Assembly (NCBI GenBank): GCA_964585305.1
Contig: CAZPDM010000017.1
Coordinates: forward strand, 1-61,083
Length of the DNA: 61,083 nt
Direction: 5' to 3'
Source: CAZPDM01 sp964585305
GTDB lineage: Bacteria > Planctomycetota > Uabimicrobiia > Uabimicrobiales > JABWCH01
The notes under the pieces are model-generated. The model ran no database searches. It saw only the letters and a program-made list of their open reading frames with translations, and had not been told where the DNA came from. Both the position numbers and the translations under genes were made by a program. Shown piece after piece: positions 1 to 9,083 of the stretch (position 1 is the first letter of the stretch; the number at the start of each line of letters is the position of its first letter).

Positions 1-485
1 ATAGACGGTGGATTTGTCGAATGTGGCAATATAAATGACGCTGTTGGAGGAGACAGTGGTGATGGTGGTGCAAGCGGCCCAAATTTTTTGGTAATTGTAG
101 TATTTGTAGAAGTTGTATTTTCAAAAGATTTTGCAGCTTCTTCTAAAGTATCAAAAATAAGAACATAGTTTTCAATTTCCAGCATAGAAAATAAAAATCT
201 TGATTTTTTTGCTACGTTGATTAAACGTAGTCCACCGCTTAAAAGACTTGCACGATGGGCCAAATTGATCAAAAGCCCAAGACCTGTGCTATTGAAATAT
301 TGTGTTTCAGAAAGATCAAGAACAAGCCGATGATCTCCCTTTTGGAATGATTCTAAAACTTTAGCTTCTAATGCCGGGATTGTTTTAGGATCAATAGGGC
401 CACAAGGTCGAATTTTTAATATTTCGCCAATCTTATCAAAAGTATGATGTGTTTCCTCGAACTTGATATCCATGTCGGTATCCAT
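1..485 (-). CDS. STAS-domain anti-sigma factor antagonist (C-terminus cut by window edge)
   Basis: The minus-strand frame opens with ATG at 485 and is still open at base 1, so the C-terminus is missing. The start has GGAGG 11 nt upstream; a second in-frame ATG lies at 473. Residues ~15-115 read as a STAS fold: 'LVLDLSETQYFNSTGLGLLI' contains the short Asp-x-Ser/Ser-Thr-Gly-Leu loop that carries the phosphorylated Ser in SpoIIAA/RsbV-type anti-anti-sigma factors. A proline- and threonine-rich tail follows (~120 onward), which ordinary 110-residue antagonists lack. In the known family, the unphosphorylated form binds an anti-sigma kinase and frees a sigma factor. The partner is not in the window; the PP2C-type phosphatase at 38178 is a possible but unproven member of the same switch. 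Confidence 0.8.
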   Translation of the reverse strand, partial: MDTDMDIKFEETHHTFDKIGEILKIRPCGPIDPKTIPALEAKVLESFQKGDHRLVLDLSETQYFNSTGLGLLINLAHRASLLSGGLRLINVAKKSRFLFSMLEIENYVLIFDTLEEAAKSFENTTSTNTTITKKFGPLAPPSPLSPPTASFILPHSTNPPS

Positions 486-571
486 AAGATAAAATGCCTC
501 CCAAACCCATAAGCTAAATGCTTAGTATAAATAGCTATTTTGGAAAAGTATCACGAAGGATAAAAACATTT

Positions 572-1966
572 TTAGCAAATTTTGCTATGTAAAATTTCTT
601 GTAAACTTTTTGCAATAACTTCTATTTGATTTGTCAGCAATGTTCTTACATCCATAATAATATAATCATTATCTAGTCGAGTAAAAATAGGAATTGGTAA
701 ATTTCTCATCTTTTTTGCAAGTTCAAAACTAGATATTTTGGTTTTAATCATAACCGCATAACTGGGAATATTAAGTGTAGGAAATGAGCCGCTTCCAGCC
801 ATAGCTTGAGATTGTTCAACTTTTATTTCAATACATTCACAATTTTCTGCAATTTCTTTTGCTAATTTTTCAGCATTATTACGAATATTTTTTATATCCT
901 CGGTTAACATAGCAAAGGTAGGAATTTCTTGATGCCGGTTTTGTGTATATAATTGCAATGTTGCCTCTAAAACAGAAAGAGTTAGCTTATCTACACGTAA
1001 TACTCGTGCTAAAGGATGCTTACGAATCTTCTTTAATAAAGATTGTTTTCCTAAGATAATTCCAGCTTGACAACTTCCTAATAATTTATCTGCTGAAAAA
1101 GTAACGACATCAGCACCTTTATTTAAACTTTGCGGGACAATTGGATCCCCACGCAATCCCCATGAAGAAAAATCTAATATCGCTCCGGAGCCAGAATCTT
1201 CAATAAGTAACAAATTATTTTTATGTGCTAAGTCTGCCAAATTTTCAAGCGGAACTTCATTACTAAAACCAGCAATTTTAAAATTGCTAGTGTGTACAAA
1301 AAGAATTGCCGCTGTATTTTCTGAAATAGCATTTTCATAATCTGAAAGATGTGTACTATTAGTGCAACCAACTTCTACTAGTTTTGCTCCGCTTTGGGAC
1401 ATTATTTCTGGAACACGAAAAGAACCTCCAATTTCAACTAATTGTCCTCGGCTTACAATAACTTCTTTTCCTTTTGCTAAGGAAGCCAATGTTAATAATA
1501 TAGCACCAGCATTATTATTAACAACTGTTGCATCTTCAGCATTTGTAAGAATACAAAGTAAATCTTTTACTGCTACATCGCGGATAGTTCTTTCACCAGT
1601 ATTACAATCTATTTCTAAAATACAGTACCCCATTAAATTTTGAACTAAATTTTCAATAGCTGCTGCTGGTAATACTGCACGGCCTAGTCCGGTATGAAGA
1701 ATAACTCCTGTAGCATTGATAGCTTTGCGAATATTTGTATTTTTCTTGCTAATAAGATCATTCTTTATACCCTGAAGTATCTTCTGGTATTCTAAATCTT
1801 GTTCCGAGAAACTTTTTTCATCTAAGGAAATTTTATCTCGTAAATTTTTCAAATAATCGCGAACATAACTTGTCAAAAAAGAATGAGTAAAATGCTCTTC
1901 AACTTGAAGATCATAAACTATTTTGTTAACTGAAGGAATAAGACGAAGAAGCGACTTATTTATCAT
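572..1966 (-). CDS. selA: L-seryl-tRNA(Sec) selenium transferase SelA
   Basis: SelA converts Ser-tRNA(Sec) to Sec-tRNA(Sec) using selenophosphate and PLP, in a cytoplasmic homodecamer. The 464 residues match the family's usual length. The PLP-binding lysine is K294 in 'SADKLLGSCQAGIILG', and the N-terminal 'INATGVILHTGLGRA' block is typical of SelA. Its ATG lies 3 nt from the stop of the upstream TPR gene, so the two are probably co-transcribed although no functional link is known. Its presence implies that the genome makes selenoproteins. selB, selD and tRNA-Sec were not seen in this window. Confidence 0.95.
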   Translation of the reverse strand: MINKSLLRLIPSVNKIVYDLQVEEHFTHSFLTSYVRDYLKNLRDKISLDEKSFSEQDLEYQKILQGIKNDLISKKNTNIRKAINATGVILHTGLGRAVLPAAAIENLVQNLMGYCILEIDCNTGERTIRDVAVKDLLCILTNAEDATVVNNNAGAILLTLASLAKGKEVIVSRGQLVEIGGSFRVPEIMSQSGAKLVEVGCTNSTHLSDYENAISENTAAILFVHTSNFKIAGFSNEVPLENLADLAHKNNLLLIEDSGSGAILDFSSWGLRGDPIVPQSLNKGADVVTFSADKLLGSCQAGIILGKQSLLKKIRKHPLARVLRVDKLTLSVLEATLQLYTQNRHQEIPTFAMLTEDIKNIRNNAEKLAKEIAENCECIEIKVEQSQAMAGSGSFPTLNIPSYAVMIKTKISSFELAKKMRNLPIPIFTRLDNDYIIMDVRTLLTNQIEVIAKSLQEILHSKIC

Positions 1967-1969
1967 TTT

Positions 1970-4489
1970 TTATTGCAAAGAAGATTTCTTTGCCTCAATT
2001 GCTTTAATAATCTGTAAAGTTTCTTGTTTTTCTTCTTCTAGCCCTAAGGTTGTATATAAAGAATATGCTTTTTGAAGATGTTGAAGTGCGTCGTCAAGTT
2101 TTTTATTTTGCAGATATGCCATAGACACAGCTACAAAATTAGCTGCCAAATCTTCTTTTTCACCTAATTGAGTTAGCATTTCTATATTTGCACGATAGCA
2201 TTCAATAGCATGTTCTGTTTGTCCTTGAACGCTATAAACTTTAGCAAGATTTGTATGGGTACGAATCAGATTATAAACATCACCTAATGCTGCAAAGATT
2301 TCTTCACATCTTGCAAAGTATTCTTCAGAAAGTCGGTACTCTTTACGATTAGAATAGATTAGTCCAAGATTTGTATAAACTGCGGCTAAGTGTTGCCAAT
2401 CCCCAATTTTTTCGTAATAATCCATCGAATTTTCATAATATTTAATCGCATGTTCATAATCTTCTAATCTTGCGCATACATGCCCTAAATGGCAATATAC
2501 AAAAGTTAAAGAAAGCTCATCTTGTTCATTTTGGTAAAGATTGTAAACTTTTTCATAATATTCTCTGGCTTTAAGATAATCTTGAGCAATTGTGTAAATA
2601 AGCCCCAACATTTGATAAGCTTCTCCCAAAGATAAAGCATCATCATAGCTTTGAGCAAGGTGAATTGTTGCTTGAAGTGTCTGTTTTGCATCTTCCCAAG
2701 ATTGGGTTTTTACTAAAGAATTTGCTAATCCAATAAGACTGGTAATTTCCCCAGGAATATCTTTAAGTTCTTGTCTCGCCTGCACACTTTCAAGATAATA
2801 TGCACGAGAATCTTCATATTCTTCCTGAGCATCATACAACTGGGCTAATTTCGTTGCAACATCTGCAATCCCTTGGATATGTTTAGCTTGACGATAAATT
2901 GATAAAGATTCTTCATAATATTGAATTGCTTTTTCTCCGGAAGAACCATTCCAATAGTTATCTCCACAGAGAGTATATTCTTCAGCCATTGGGATGTTTT
3001 CTTTTGCTAATCCCCATTGATTAACAGCTTTAAGGTGTTCTTCTATTGCTTTTTCAATAAATCCTTGCTCAAAAAGTATTTTTCCCATATTACGATGACA
3101 TAAAGCGGTTAAAGTATACTTTTGTTCTTTTAAAGAACTTTTTTGCAAAGAATCTAAAATTTGCAAGGAATGGCTACGACTGCAAACTTGATTTAAAAAC
3201 AATGCAATGATATATGACCATTGAATTTGATTTTGGGCCTGAGAAATAAACTCTGGGAGATAATCCCAATTTCGATTCCAAACTTTTTCTTCAAAAGCTT
3301 GAGAATCTTCTATTCCCTCAAGTAAGCTATTTAAAACTTCATTGGGAGATTTTTTGAGCAAAGCACCATTGCAAATTGAAGTAATATGTGTTAAGGGAAT
3401 CAATTCATGATTTGTTACCCAATAAATCGGAATATTTTTCTTCGCAATATCAAGTAAACTACCATAAATAGCACGCCAACAAAAATCACCAGGAAAAGCT
3501 CCAATAACTAAAATGGCAGAAACTTTTTTAAGTTTACGGAAAAACTCAACAGATTGTTTTTCTAAATAATTCCATTGTTGCTGGGGAACATTTAGAACTT
3601 CCTCAAGACTTTGAGGTTTGTTAATTTTTCCATTAAGCCATTTGATATATGTAATAGGATTATTATCTGAAAGATTTTCTTTAGCAAGAGATTCAGCATT
3701 TTTAGACTCAAAACTTGTAGATAGCTCAGCAGAAATTTTAAGCTCTGAAGCAATTTTGGGTTCAGATACATTTAATTCGGTGGAAATTTGTGTTTCGGAT
3801 ATACTTGCAATCTTTTCAGAAGATTCTGGTATACTTAGTTTATCTGTACTTGATTCAGAGGAACTTTGAGATTCGACAGTAGTTTTAATTTCAGGGGTGA
3901 TTGAAGATTCAGAAGGATTTGTAGATGTAGGGGAATTATCTTCAACATCTATTGCCATAGAAATACTTTTATGATTTGATGAAGATTCTGAGTTAGTTGG
4001 GATATTTGCAGATGTACTTGCAGGACTACTTGTGGCATTGGTAGATGGATTTTTTGCAACACTTTCAACATTTGGTGACAAAATAGTATAATTTTGCTCG
4101 GCGACCAATTTAAAGTTTTCTAAAGCCATATCAAAACGATTGTCTATTGCTGCTATGCCAAGAAAAGCAACTCTTTTATGTTGAATAAGTTGTGCAATTT
4201 TTCTGTGAAAAAAATTTTCCGAAGAACAATTAAACTCTCGAAGTATGTCTAAAACATTATGCCCTAAATTAGCATATAATAATCGAAAAAATACTTCAGG
4301 AGGTAAATCTCGTTCTTGAATCTCTTCAATTTGTTTAGAGTAATCTGGCATAATAGTAGCTAAAGATTGCCAAAATTTACTTTGTAGCTCTTGCCAAGGG
4401 TTTTCATTGGCTATTTTAGAACCTAAAATAATTGCCAATTCGCCATTTTTAGCAGCCTGCTGAATTTTATTCAAATGGGTTTCTTCCAT
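1970..4489 (-). CDS. Degenerate SIR2-like domain fused to TPR repeats
   Basis: I start the 839-residue protein at the ATG at 4489 ('MEETHLNKIQQAAKNGELAI'). The frame is open 36 codons further, but that extension is low in complexity and crosses a palindrome. Residues ~10-125 and ~275-400 resemble two halves of a SIR2_2-type fold: 'LAIILGSKIANENPWQEL' sits where a GAG(I/V)S motif would be, and 'YIKWLNGKINKPQSLEEVLN' followed by 'AILVIGAFPGDFCWR' resembles the later HG and GxSxxD segments. A Ser/Thr/Glu-rich insert (~150-275) splits the fold. From ~440 to the end there are about nine TPRs of the Rapsyn/GPSM type ('YYEESLSIYRQ', 'HLGHVCARLEDYEHAIKYY'). The NAD-binding residues look degraded, so enzymatic activity is doubtful and the SIR2 call is an inference from motif order. 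The TPR part is certain. Confidence 0.7.
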   Translation of the reverse strand: MEETHLNKIQQAAKNGELAIILGSKIANENPWQELQSKFWQSLATIMPDYSKQIEEIQERDLPPEVFFRLLYANLGHNVLDILREFNCSSENFFHRKIAQLIQHKRVAFLGIAAIDNRFDMALENFKLVAEQNYTILSPNVESVAKNPSTNATSSPASTSANIPTNSESSSNHKSISMAIDVEDNSPTSTNPSESSITPEIKTTVESQSSSESSTDKLSIPESSEKIASISETQISTELNVSEPKIASELKISAELSTSFESKNAESLAKENLSDNNPITYIKWLNGKINKPQSLEEVLNVPQQQWNYLEKQSVEFFRKLKKVSAILVIGAFPGDFCWRAIYGSLLDIAKKNIPIYWVTNHELIPLTHITSICNGALLKKSPNEVLNSLLEGIEDSQAFEEKVWNRNWDYLPEFISQAQNQIQWSYIIALFLNQVCSRSHSLQILDSLQKSSLKEQKYTLTALCHRNMGKILFEQGFIEKAIEEHLKAVNQWGLAKENIPMAEEYTLCGDNYWNGSSGEKAIQYYEESLSIYRQAKHIQGIADVATKLAQLYDAQEEYEDSRAYYLESVQARQELKDIPGEITSLIGLANSLVKTQSWEDAKQTLQATIHLAQSYDDALSLGEAYQMLGLIYTIAQDYLKAREYYEKVYNLYQNEQDELSLTFVYCHLGHVCARLEDYEHAIKYYENSMDYYEKIGDWQHLAAVYTNLGLIYSNRKEYRLSEEYFARCEEIFAALGDVYNLIRTHTNLAKVYSVQGQTEHAIECYRANIEMLTQLGEKEDLAANFVAVSMAYLQNKKLDDALQHLQKAYSLYTTLGLEEEKQETLQIIKAIEAKKSSLQ

Positions 4490-4574
4490 AGTGTTTAACT
4501 TCGTAATGAACCTTTGGAAAATAGGGTTAAGTGTTACTTTAAAAACAAAAAATATAAAAAAATGAGTTTCTCCA

Positions 4575-4588
4575 TGCCACAGGCGTGG
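4575..4588. repeat. GC-rich palindrome GCCAC-AGGC-GTGGC
   Basis: Five-base arms flank a four-base loop, in an otherwise strongly AT-rich intergenic region. It lies upstream of the likely start of the SIR2-like/TPR gene. The composition stands out and could mark an interspersed palindromic repeat, but I found no second copy in this window. Confidence 0.4.
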
Positions 4589-4776
4589 CAATAGCAACTT
4601 AGCTTAGATAATAGTTTTTATTTTATTCTTTTCATAGAATTTTTCAACAAAAAAAAAGAAAGTTAAAAAGAACACTTCCTTTTTTATAAAAAAACTCTTG
4701 AGAAAGAACAACCACTTTCATATTATAATTTTTTTTCTTAAAAATTTGCTATTAAGAGCAAAATCTTCAAATTTTC

Positions 4777-4805
4777 TTGACAGAAATAAAAACTAAAGCT
4801 ATAGT
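4777..4805 (+). promoter_or_regulatory. Sigma70-type promoter for the hydrolase-ParA-kinase operon
   Basis: A perfect TTGACA (4777-4782), a 17-bp spacer and TATAGT (4800-4805) lie about 65 bp before the hydrolase ATG. It is one of the closest matches to consensus in the window. Confidence 0.75.
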
Positions 4806-4871
4806 TAAATTAGCTATTGATAAAATTTAATTTAACACATTTCTCTAACCTAAACAAATAAGAAAAAAGTT

Positions 4872-5726
4872 ATGATTAAAACAGGTACAATTATTCAAGC
4901 GGAAGGTTTTTTTGCTTCTGAAAAGAGATGGCTATTTTATCGCCGCTTTATAGCCCAAGAATGCAAAGGTGATTTTATTATAATTCATGGAGGATTTGAG
5001 CATGGGGGAAGGTACGAAGAATTAGGTACATTCCTTGCAAAGAATGGCTATAATACTGCTATCTTAGACCTTACAGGATATGGTCGTTCAGAAGGAAAAC
5101 GAGGATATATTCATAAATTTGAAGATTACTTGGTAGATGTAGCAAATTTTTACGCTTTTTTACAACGTCATAAAAAAATGGCAACTCCTATTCTTCTCGG
5201 TCATAGTATGGGTGGTTTAATTGCGACAATATTTACCGCTTGGGGAAAGTTTGCAGTGCAAGGAATGGTACTAAGCGGCCCATTATTTGGATTTTCTCAA
5301 AGAATCCCATTCTTAAAATATTTGATGATAAAAATCATCCGAAATATTTATCCTGGATTCTATTTAGCTAATCCATTAAATCCAAATATGTTAACTCATG
5401 ATGAACCAATCATAGAAGAATATCTTACCGATCGTTATATCCAACATTTTATGAATGCCAATTGGATAGTAGAATTGATAAAAGCTGTAAAAAAAATACA
5501 TGTAGCCGCACCACATATCAATGTTCCAACATTAATTTTTCATGGAGAAAAAGACACTATAGCAAACCCCGAAATTAGCCAAAAATTCTTTTCAAATTTA
5601 CCAAGTACTCAAAAAGAATTTTATTTAGTTCGCGGAGCTTATCATGAAGTTTTTAATGAAAAAGGACGAGGAACATTATTTATTAAACTATTAGAATGGC
5701 TTCGACAAGTTCAATTTAAAAAGTAG
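4872..5726 (+). CDS. Alpha/beta hydrolase, monoacylglycerol lipase / lysophospholipase-like
   Basis: This 284-residue protein has the serine-hydrolase nucleophile elbow 'GHSMGG' with S112. The Asp of the triad is in 'FHGEKDTIANPE' and the His in 'GAYHEVFNE'. An oxyanion region 'IIHGGFEHGGRYEELG' near the N-terminus matches the Hydrolase_4 (monoglyceride lipase) family, which cleaves mono- or lysolipid esters. I see no signal peptide, so it is probably cytoplasmic. It heads a plus-strand run with two ParA-like ATPases and a Ser/Thr kinase; the next gene starts 6 nt after its stop. The real substrate is unknown. Confidence 0.85.
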   Translation: MIKTGTIIQAEGFFASEKRWLFYRRFIAQECKGDFIIIHGGFEHGGRYEELGTFLAKNGYNTAILDLTGYGRSEGKRGYIHKFEDYLVDVANFYAFLQRHKKMATPILLGHSMGGLIATIFTAWGKFAVQGMVLSGPLFGFSQRIPFLKYLMIKIIRNIYPGFYLANPLNPNMLTHDEPIIEEYLTDRYIQHFMNANWIVELIKAVKKIHVAAPHINVPTLIFHGEKDTIANPEISQKFFSNLPSTQKEFYLVRGAYHEVFNEKGRGTLFIKLLEWLRQVQFKK

Positions 5727-5732
5727 TTTAGC

Positions 5733-6605
5733 ATGGCAAAAATTATCAGTTTTTTAAGTATAAAAGATGGGATGGGAAAAACACTTCTTTCTTCCCATCT
5801 TGCTTATTTTCTATATTTATTAGGGTACAGAGTTATTTTGTGGGATTTTGATTTTTGTTATCAAGAAATTACCAGAAAATTTTTCGGAGCAAAAGCAGTC
5901 TTAAAGCATTGGAAATTTCCTTTTGATACTCCTTTACAATTTTTGCAAAACTCTATTTCAGAGCAGTTTCCGATTACAGAATTAATTTTGCCAGTTTTAA
6001 CAACGCAAGATTTTTCTAAACAAAAAGTATGGCCTATACTTGCTCAAAACATAAAAGAAGATGATATAAAAAAAAATCCTGCTTTATATTTAATTCCAAG
6101 TTATTACCGAGAACCGCCATATTTTTGGCAAAAAAAACAACCCAGTAACTTTTCATCTGAAAAATTTTCTTTCATTTTGGACAATATAAAAAATACTATT
6201 GATATTATTATTTTAGATACAATATCATCTAAATTATTAGAATATAATGAGATAATTAAATTTTTTGATTTATCTTTATTTATTACAAATTCTAATCCAA
6301 ATATAATTAACATTACAAATGAATATATTGAGTACCTAAATTGTCTAAGCTATGGTATTTCCCGTCAAATTAAAATTCCACATTTGATTTTCCAAAATAT
6401 GGTAAACTCTGAAAAAAATTCTCTATGTTTATGTCCAAACTTAAATAATTTTAACCAGTCTCAGCAATCACGTTGTCAATTTTATTGGCAATGTTTTTAT
6501 GATCTTGAATCATATTCCTCAATTTGCTGGACACGACAATTTTTTCAACTAGCTCGTGCAATTTTGCTTTCTTTCCAAGCTGATGTTCCAGATTGGAAAA
6601 TATAA
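5733..6605 (+). CDS. ParA/MinD-like ATPase (short)
   Basis: This 290-residue P-loop ATPase has the deviant Walker A of the ParA/MinD group, but with Asp where most have Gly: 'SIKDGMGKTLLSSHLAYFL'. 'VILWDFDF' follows as the switch-I/A' region and 'IDIIILDTISSKLLEYNE' as Walker B. The C-terminal third contains several Cys ('CLCPNLNN', 'RCQFYWQC') and is unlike a standard ParA. No membrane segment, no DNA-binding N-terminus and no parB partner are visible, so plasmid-type partitioning is unlikely. With its larger paralogue downstream it probably positions or regulates a cellular structure; that is inference. Confidence 0.75.
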   Translation: MAKIISFLSIKDGMGKTLLSSHLAYFLYLLGYRVILWDFDFCYQEITRKFFGAKAVLKHWKFPFDTPLQFLQNSISEQFPITELILPVLTTQDFSKQKVWPILAQNIKEDDIKKNPALYLIPSYYREPPYFWQKKQPSNFSSEKFSFILDNIKNTIDIIILDTISSKLLEYNEIIKFFDLSLFITNSNPNIINITNEYIEYLNCLSYGISRQIKIPHLIFQNMVNSEKNSLCLCPNLNNFNQSQQSRCQFYWQCFYDLESYSSICWTRQFFQLARAILLSFQADVPDWKI

Positions 6606-6626
6606 TCTTTCTCTATCAAAAGCAAT

Positions 6627-6635
6627 TGCTATAAT
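6627..6635 (+). promoter_or_regulatory. Extended -10 element TGCTATAAT
   Basis: A TG-n-TATAAT extended -10 sits about 18 bp before the start of the second ParA-like gene. No good -35 is visible, as is usual for extended -10 promoters. The leader would be very short, and it may be an internal promoter within the operon. Confidence 0.45.
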
Positions 6636-6652
6636 AGCCATCAGGAATTACT

Positions 6653-9013
6653 ATGGTAACAATCACAACCCCCATTGCGTTATTTAGTGCTAAGGATGGA
6701 ATTGGCAAAACTTTTTTTGCTGCTAATTTAGCTAAAGTTATCGCATTAAGAAAGATTAAAGTTTTACTGGTAGATGTGGACGAAAACTTTGCAGGGTTAA
6801 CTCAATGGTTAATACCTAATGCTGCTTCTAATAATGAAATTTCTGAAAGAAATTTTTTAAGCTGGCTTTCAAATAAAGAAAATTACTTAGAAGAAGTAAT
6901 AAATCAAGGCCATTCATTTACTAAATCTATTCCAAATTTTTTAAATGTTGCAAATTATCTTGCCATTCTACCACATCATCCCACCCAAAAAAACATTTCC
7001 CAAAATATAATCTCTCTTTTTAGCCAAATGATTGATTTCTTGCTCAAAGCAAAACAATCTAACTACGCATATATTATTTTCGATTGTGGAGCTGGATATA
7101 CCCCATTAAATCTTGTTATTGCTACAATTGCAAACAGTTTAATCTTTTTACAAGATGCAGACTTTGTATCAAAAACAGCGACCCAACAAATGAAATTTTG
7201 GATAGAAAAACATAAAATTGGCTTAATACAGATAATTGAGCAAATATATGGACAAAATGTTCAAAATTGGCAATTTATTAAAGAATGGTATCGCTCTTCA
7301 CACTTAGAAAATAAACAGCAATTCCTTATTACAAGCAGAAGTATTTTATCTGAAAACGCGTTAGGAAAACGGTGGGAACTCCCCAGCGAAAACAAAATTA
7401 TAAAGGCTTATGAAAAGAGAGAAACTTTAGTATTGGATGATTTTGTAAGTGAAACTGGATTTAATTTAGAACATATTGAAACGGTGTATCTTTTCCAATT
7501 ATTAAAAATTTATCAATCTATTGCTTTTAGGTATGAAGAATCTATTGCTGATTTTGATATTTTGGATCGCCATCAACAAAATATTGAGAAGAAAATAGCT
7601 CAAAAAAATGAATTAGAAATTCAATCAAAAATTGAAGAAAAAAATGTAGAAATTTCTTGTCTTCAAAATAGCATTCACGCTCAAGAACTCCAAATACAAG
7701 CGATGGAAGCAGCACTGCTGTCGATACCTTGTAAAAAAGATAAAATATTACCAATGGGATGCCAAGAAGAATTGCAGAAAATCCAACAAGAATTACTGAT
7801 GGTACTTCAACAATCTATTCCGCAAATTCAACAAGATATTCAACAAAATGGAGAAGCAATTCATACAATTAGATTGCAACAGCAATCTAATCAACAGTTA
7901 CAAGAAAGTGTTAATTTCTTAAATAATCAGATTGAATTATTAGTACAAGATAATCAAATAAAGCAAAAACAATTGGAACAAGATGCTAAAAAATTAGCAA
8001 CTCTTTCTGAAGAATTAGAAAAATCTCAAACACAAGCAAATAGCATTTTTAAAGAATTTCAAGAAAATAATAATCAATGCCAAGTTTTACAAAAGAAATA
8101 TCAAGAGATAACAAATCAAACTCAAAATTTTCAGCAACAAAACCAAGATTTACAAAAGCAGTTAGAGTTATTGAAGCAGGAATCTACTACCATTATTCAG
8201 CAGAAACAAGATTTGCAAAAAAAACTAGAGTCAACACAAAAAGATATTAAAACTATTTCTGAACAAAAACAAGAATTGCAACAAAGATTGAATGAATCTA
8301 CGCACGAACTACAACAAACGATCAATAGATTAACTCAGCAAAATCAAGAAATTACTCAAAGATATAATCAAGTTTCTCAAGAAAATCGTCAACTTTCTAC
8401 TCAAAAAGAAAACATCATAGTTGAAAATAGAGAGTTAAAAAGTAAGTCTCAAAACTTAGAAACTCAGGTTAGAGAATTGCAAGAAAATAGCTCACAAGAA
8501 GCTTCTAAAACCCAATATAAATACCAAAAACTTTCTACTAATTTTCAACAATTAGAAAACGATTATACTCAATTACAAGTTGCTAACCAACAACTTCAAG
8601 CTTCAAATCAACAACTTCAAGCTTCAAATCAACAACTTCAAATCAGTAATCAACAGCTTCAAAATGAGAATCACCAACTCATAGCGGATCGACAAAATCT
8701 TATCCAAAAGTATCAAATTCTTGAGAAAAACTATACTACGTTTGCAAATCAAAATGGTTTAGAGAACATACATAAACAGATATCTGCTTTGACACAGGAA
8801 CGAGATAGTCTTGCTCAAAATTACAAAAAAATCTATGAAGAATATCAAAGGAAACTTAATTCATTTCGAGAACTAGAAAATGCTCATAAGCAACTTTCTG
8901 AAGATATGAATAATTGGTATAATAAATTAAAAGAAATTAGCGAACGATATAAAACTTATCCCAACATTCGTACAGCCTTTATGGAATTTGAATCTAGCTT
9001 AAAAAGAACATAA
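6653..9013 (+). CDS. ParA-like ATPase fused to a long coiled coil
   Basis: The 786 residues split into two parts. Residues 1-~290 are a ParA/MinD-type ATPase: Walker A 'FSAKDGIGKTFFAANLAKV' (the same Asp variant as its neighbour), 'VLLVDVDENFAGLTQWL', and Walker B 'YIIFDCGAGYTPLNLVIA'. Residues ~300-786 form a nearly uninterrupted Gln-rich coiled coil, including perfect 7-residue units 'ASNQQLQ'. No transmembrane segment is seen. AGGA before the ATG supports the start. A ParA domain joined to a scaffold-length coiled coil is unusual; it may be a self-organising cytoskeletal or polar-positioning protein. The adjacent kinase could phosphorylate it. Confidence 0.75.
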   Translation: MVTITTPIALFSAKDGIGKTFFAANLAKVIALRKIKVLLVDVDENFAGLTQWLIPNAASNNEISERNFLSWLSNKENYLEEVINQGHSFTKSIPNFLNVANYLAILPHHPTQKNISQNIISLFSQMIDFLLKAKQSNYAYIIFDCGAGYTPLNLVIATIANSLIFLQDADFVSKTATQQMKFWIEKHKIGLIQIIEQIYGQNVQNWQFIKEWYRSSHLENKQQFLITSRSILSENALGKRWELPSENKIIKAYEKRETLVLDDFVSETGFNLEHIETVYLFQLLKIYQSIAFRYEESIADFDILDRHQQNIEKKIAQKNELEIQSKIEEKNVEISCLQNSIHAQELQIQAMEAALLSIPCKKDKILPMGCQEELQKIQQELLMVLQQSIPQIQQDIQQNGEAIHTIRLQQQSNQQLQESVNFLNNQIELLVQDNQIKQKQLEQDAKKLATLSEELEKSQTQANSIFKEFQENNNQCQVLQKKYQEITNQTQNFQQQNQDLQKQLELLKQESTTIIQQKQDLQKKLESTQKDIKTISEQKQELQQRLNESTHELQQTINRLTQQNQEITQRYNQVSQENRQLSTQKENIIVENRELKSKSQNLETQVRELQENSSQEASKTQYKYQKLSTNFQQLENDYTQLQVANQQLQASNQQLQASNQQLQISNQQLQNENHQLIADRQNLIQKYQILEKNYTTFANQNGLENIHKQISALTQERDSLAQNYKKIYEEYQRKLNSFRELENAHKQLSEDMNNWYNKLKEISERYKTYPNIRTAFMEFESSLKRT
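8579..8683 (+). repeat. 21-bp in-frame tandem repeats encoding heptads
   Basis: Five consecutive 21-bp units encode VANQQLQ, ASNQQLQ, ASNQQLQ, ISNQQLQ and NENHQLI. Units two and three (8600-8620 and 8621-8641) are identical at the DNA level, pointing to recent duplication. They lie in the coiled coil, one heptad per unit, so copy number could change without breaking the frame. Confidence 0.85.
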
Positions 9014-9083
9014 ATTTTACTAATTTCTCAAACTGACAAAATTTATGATGAAAGTTACATTTCTCAAGCATGGAGGAAATTTT

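Larger units (their letters stand above)
4490..4871. other. 382-bp divergent intergenic region
   Basis: This lies between the minus-strand SIR2-like/TPR gene and the plus-strand hydrolase. It holds a 14-bp palindrome (4575-4588), A/T tracts, and a strong sigma70-type promoter for the rightward operon (4777-4805). I see no convincing small gene or structured RNA. The upstream open extension of the leftward gene (to 4597) has hydrophobic, low-complexity coding and is probably not translated. Confidence 0.6.

Noticed and set aside
4490..4597. N-terminal extension (MLLPRLWHGE...) of the SIR2-like/TPR protein
   Set aside because: It runs through a GC-rich palindrome and low-complexity sequence, has no ribosome site, and the internal ATG at 4489 opens a normal-looking domain.
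8579..8683. Possible CRISPR-like repeat array
   Set aside because: Units are contiguous 21-bp in-frame heptad codons without spacers, inside a coiled-coil gene.
5733..9013. Plasmid or chromosome partition (parAB) locus
   Set aside because: No ParB-like gene, no parS-like repeats, and the ATPases lack a DNA-binding N-terminus.
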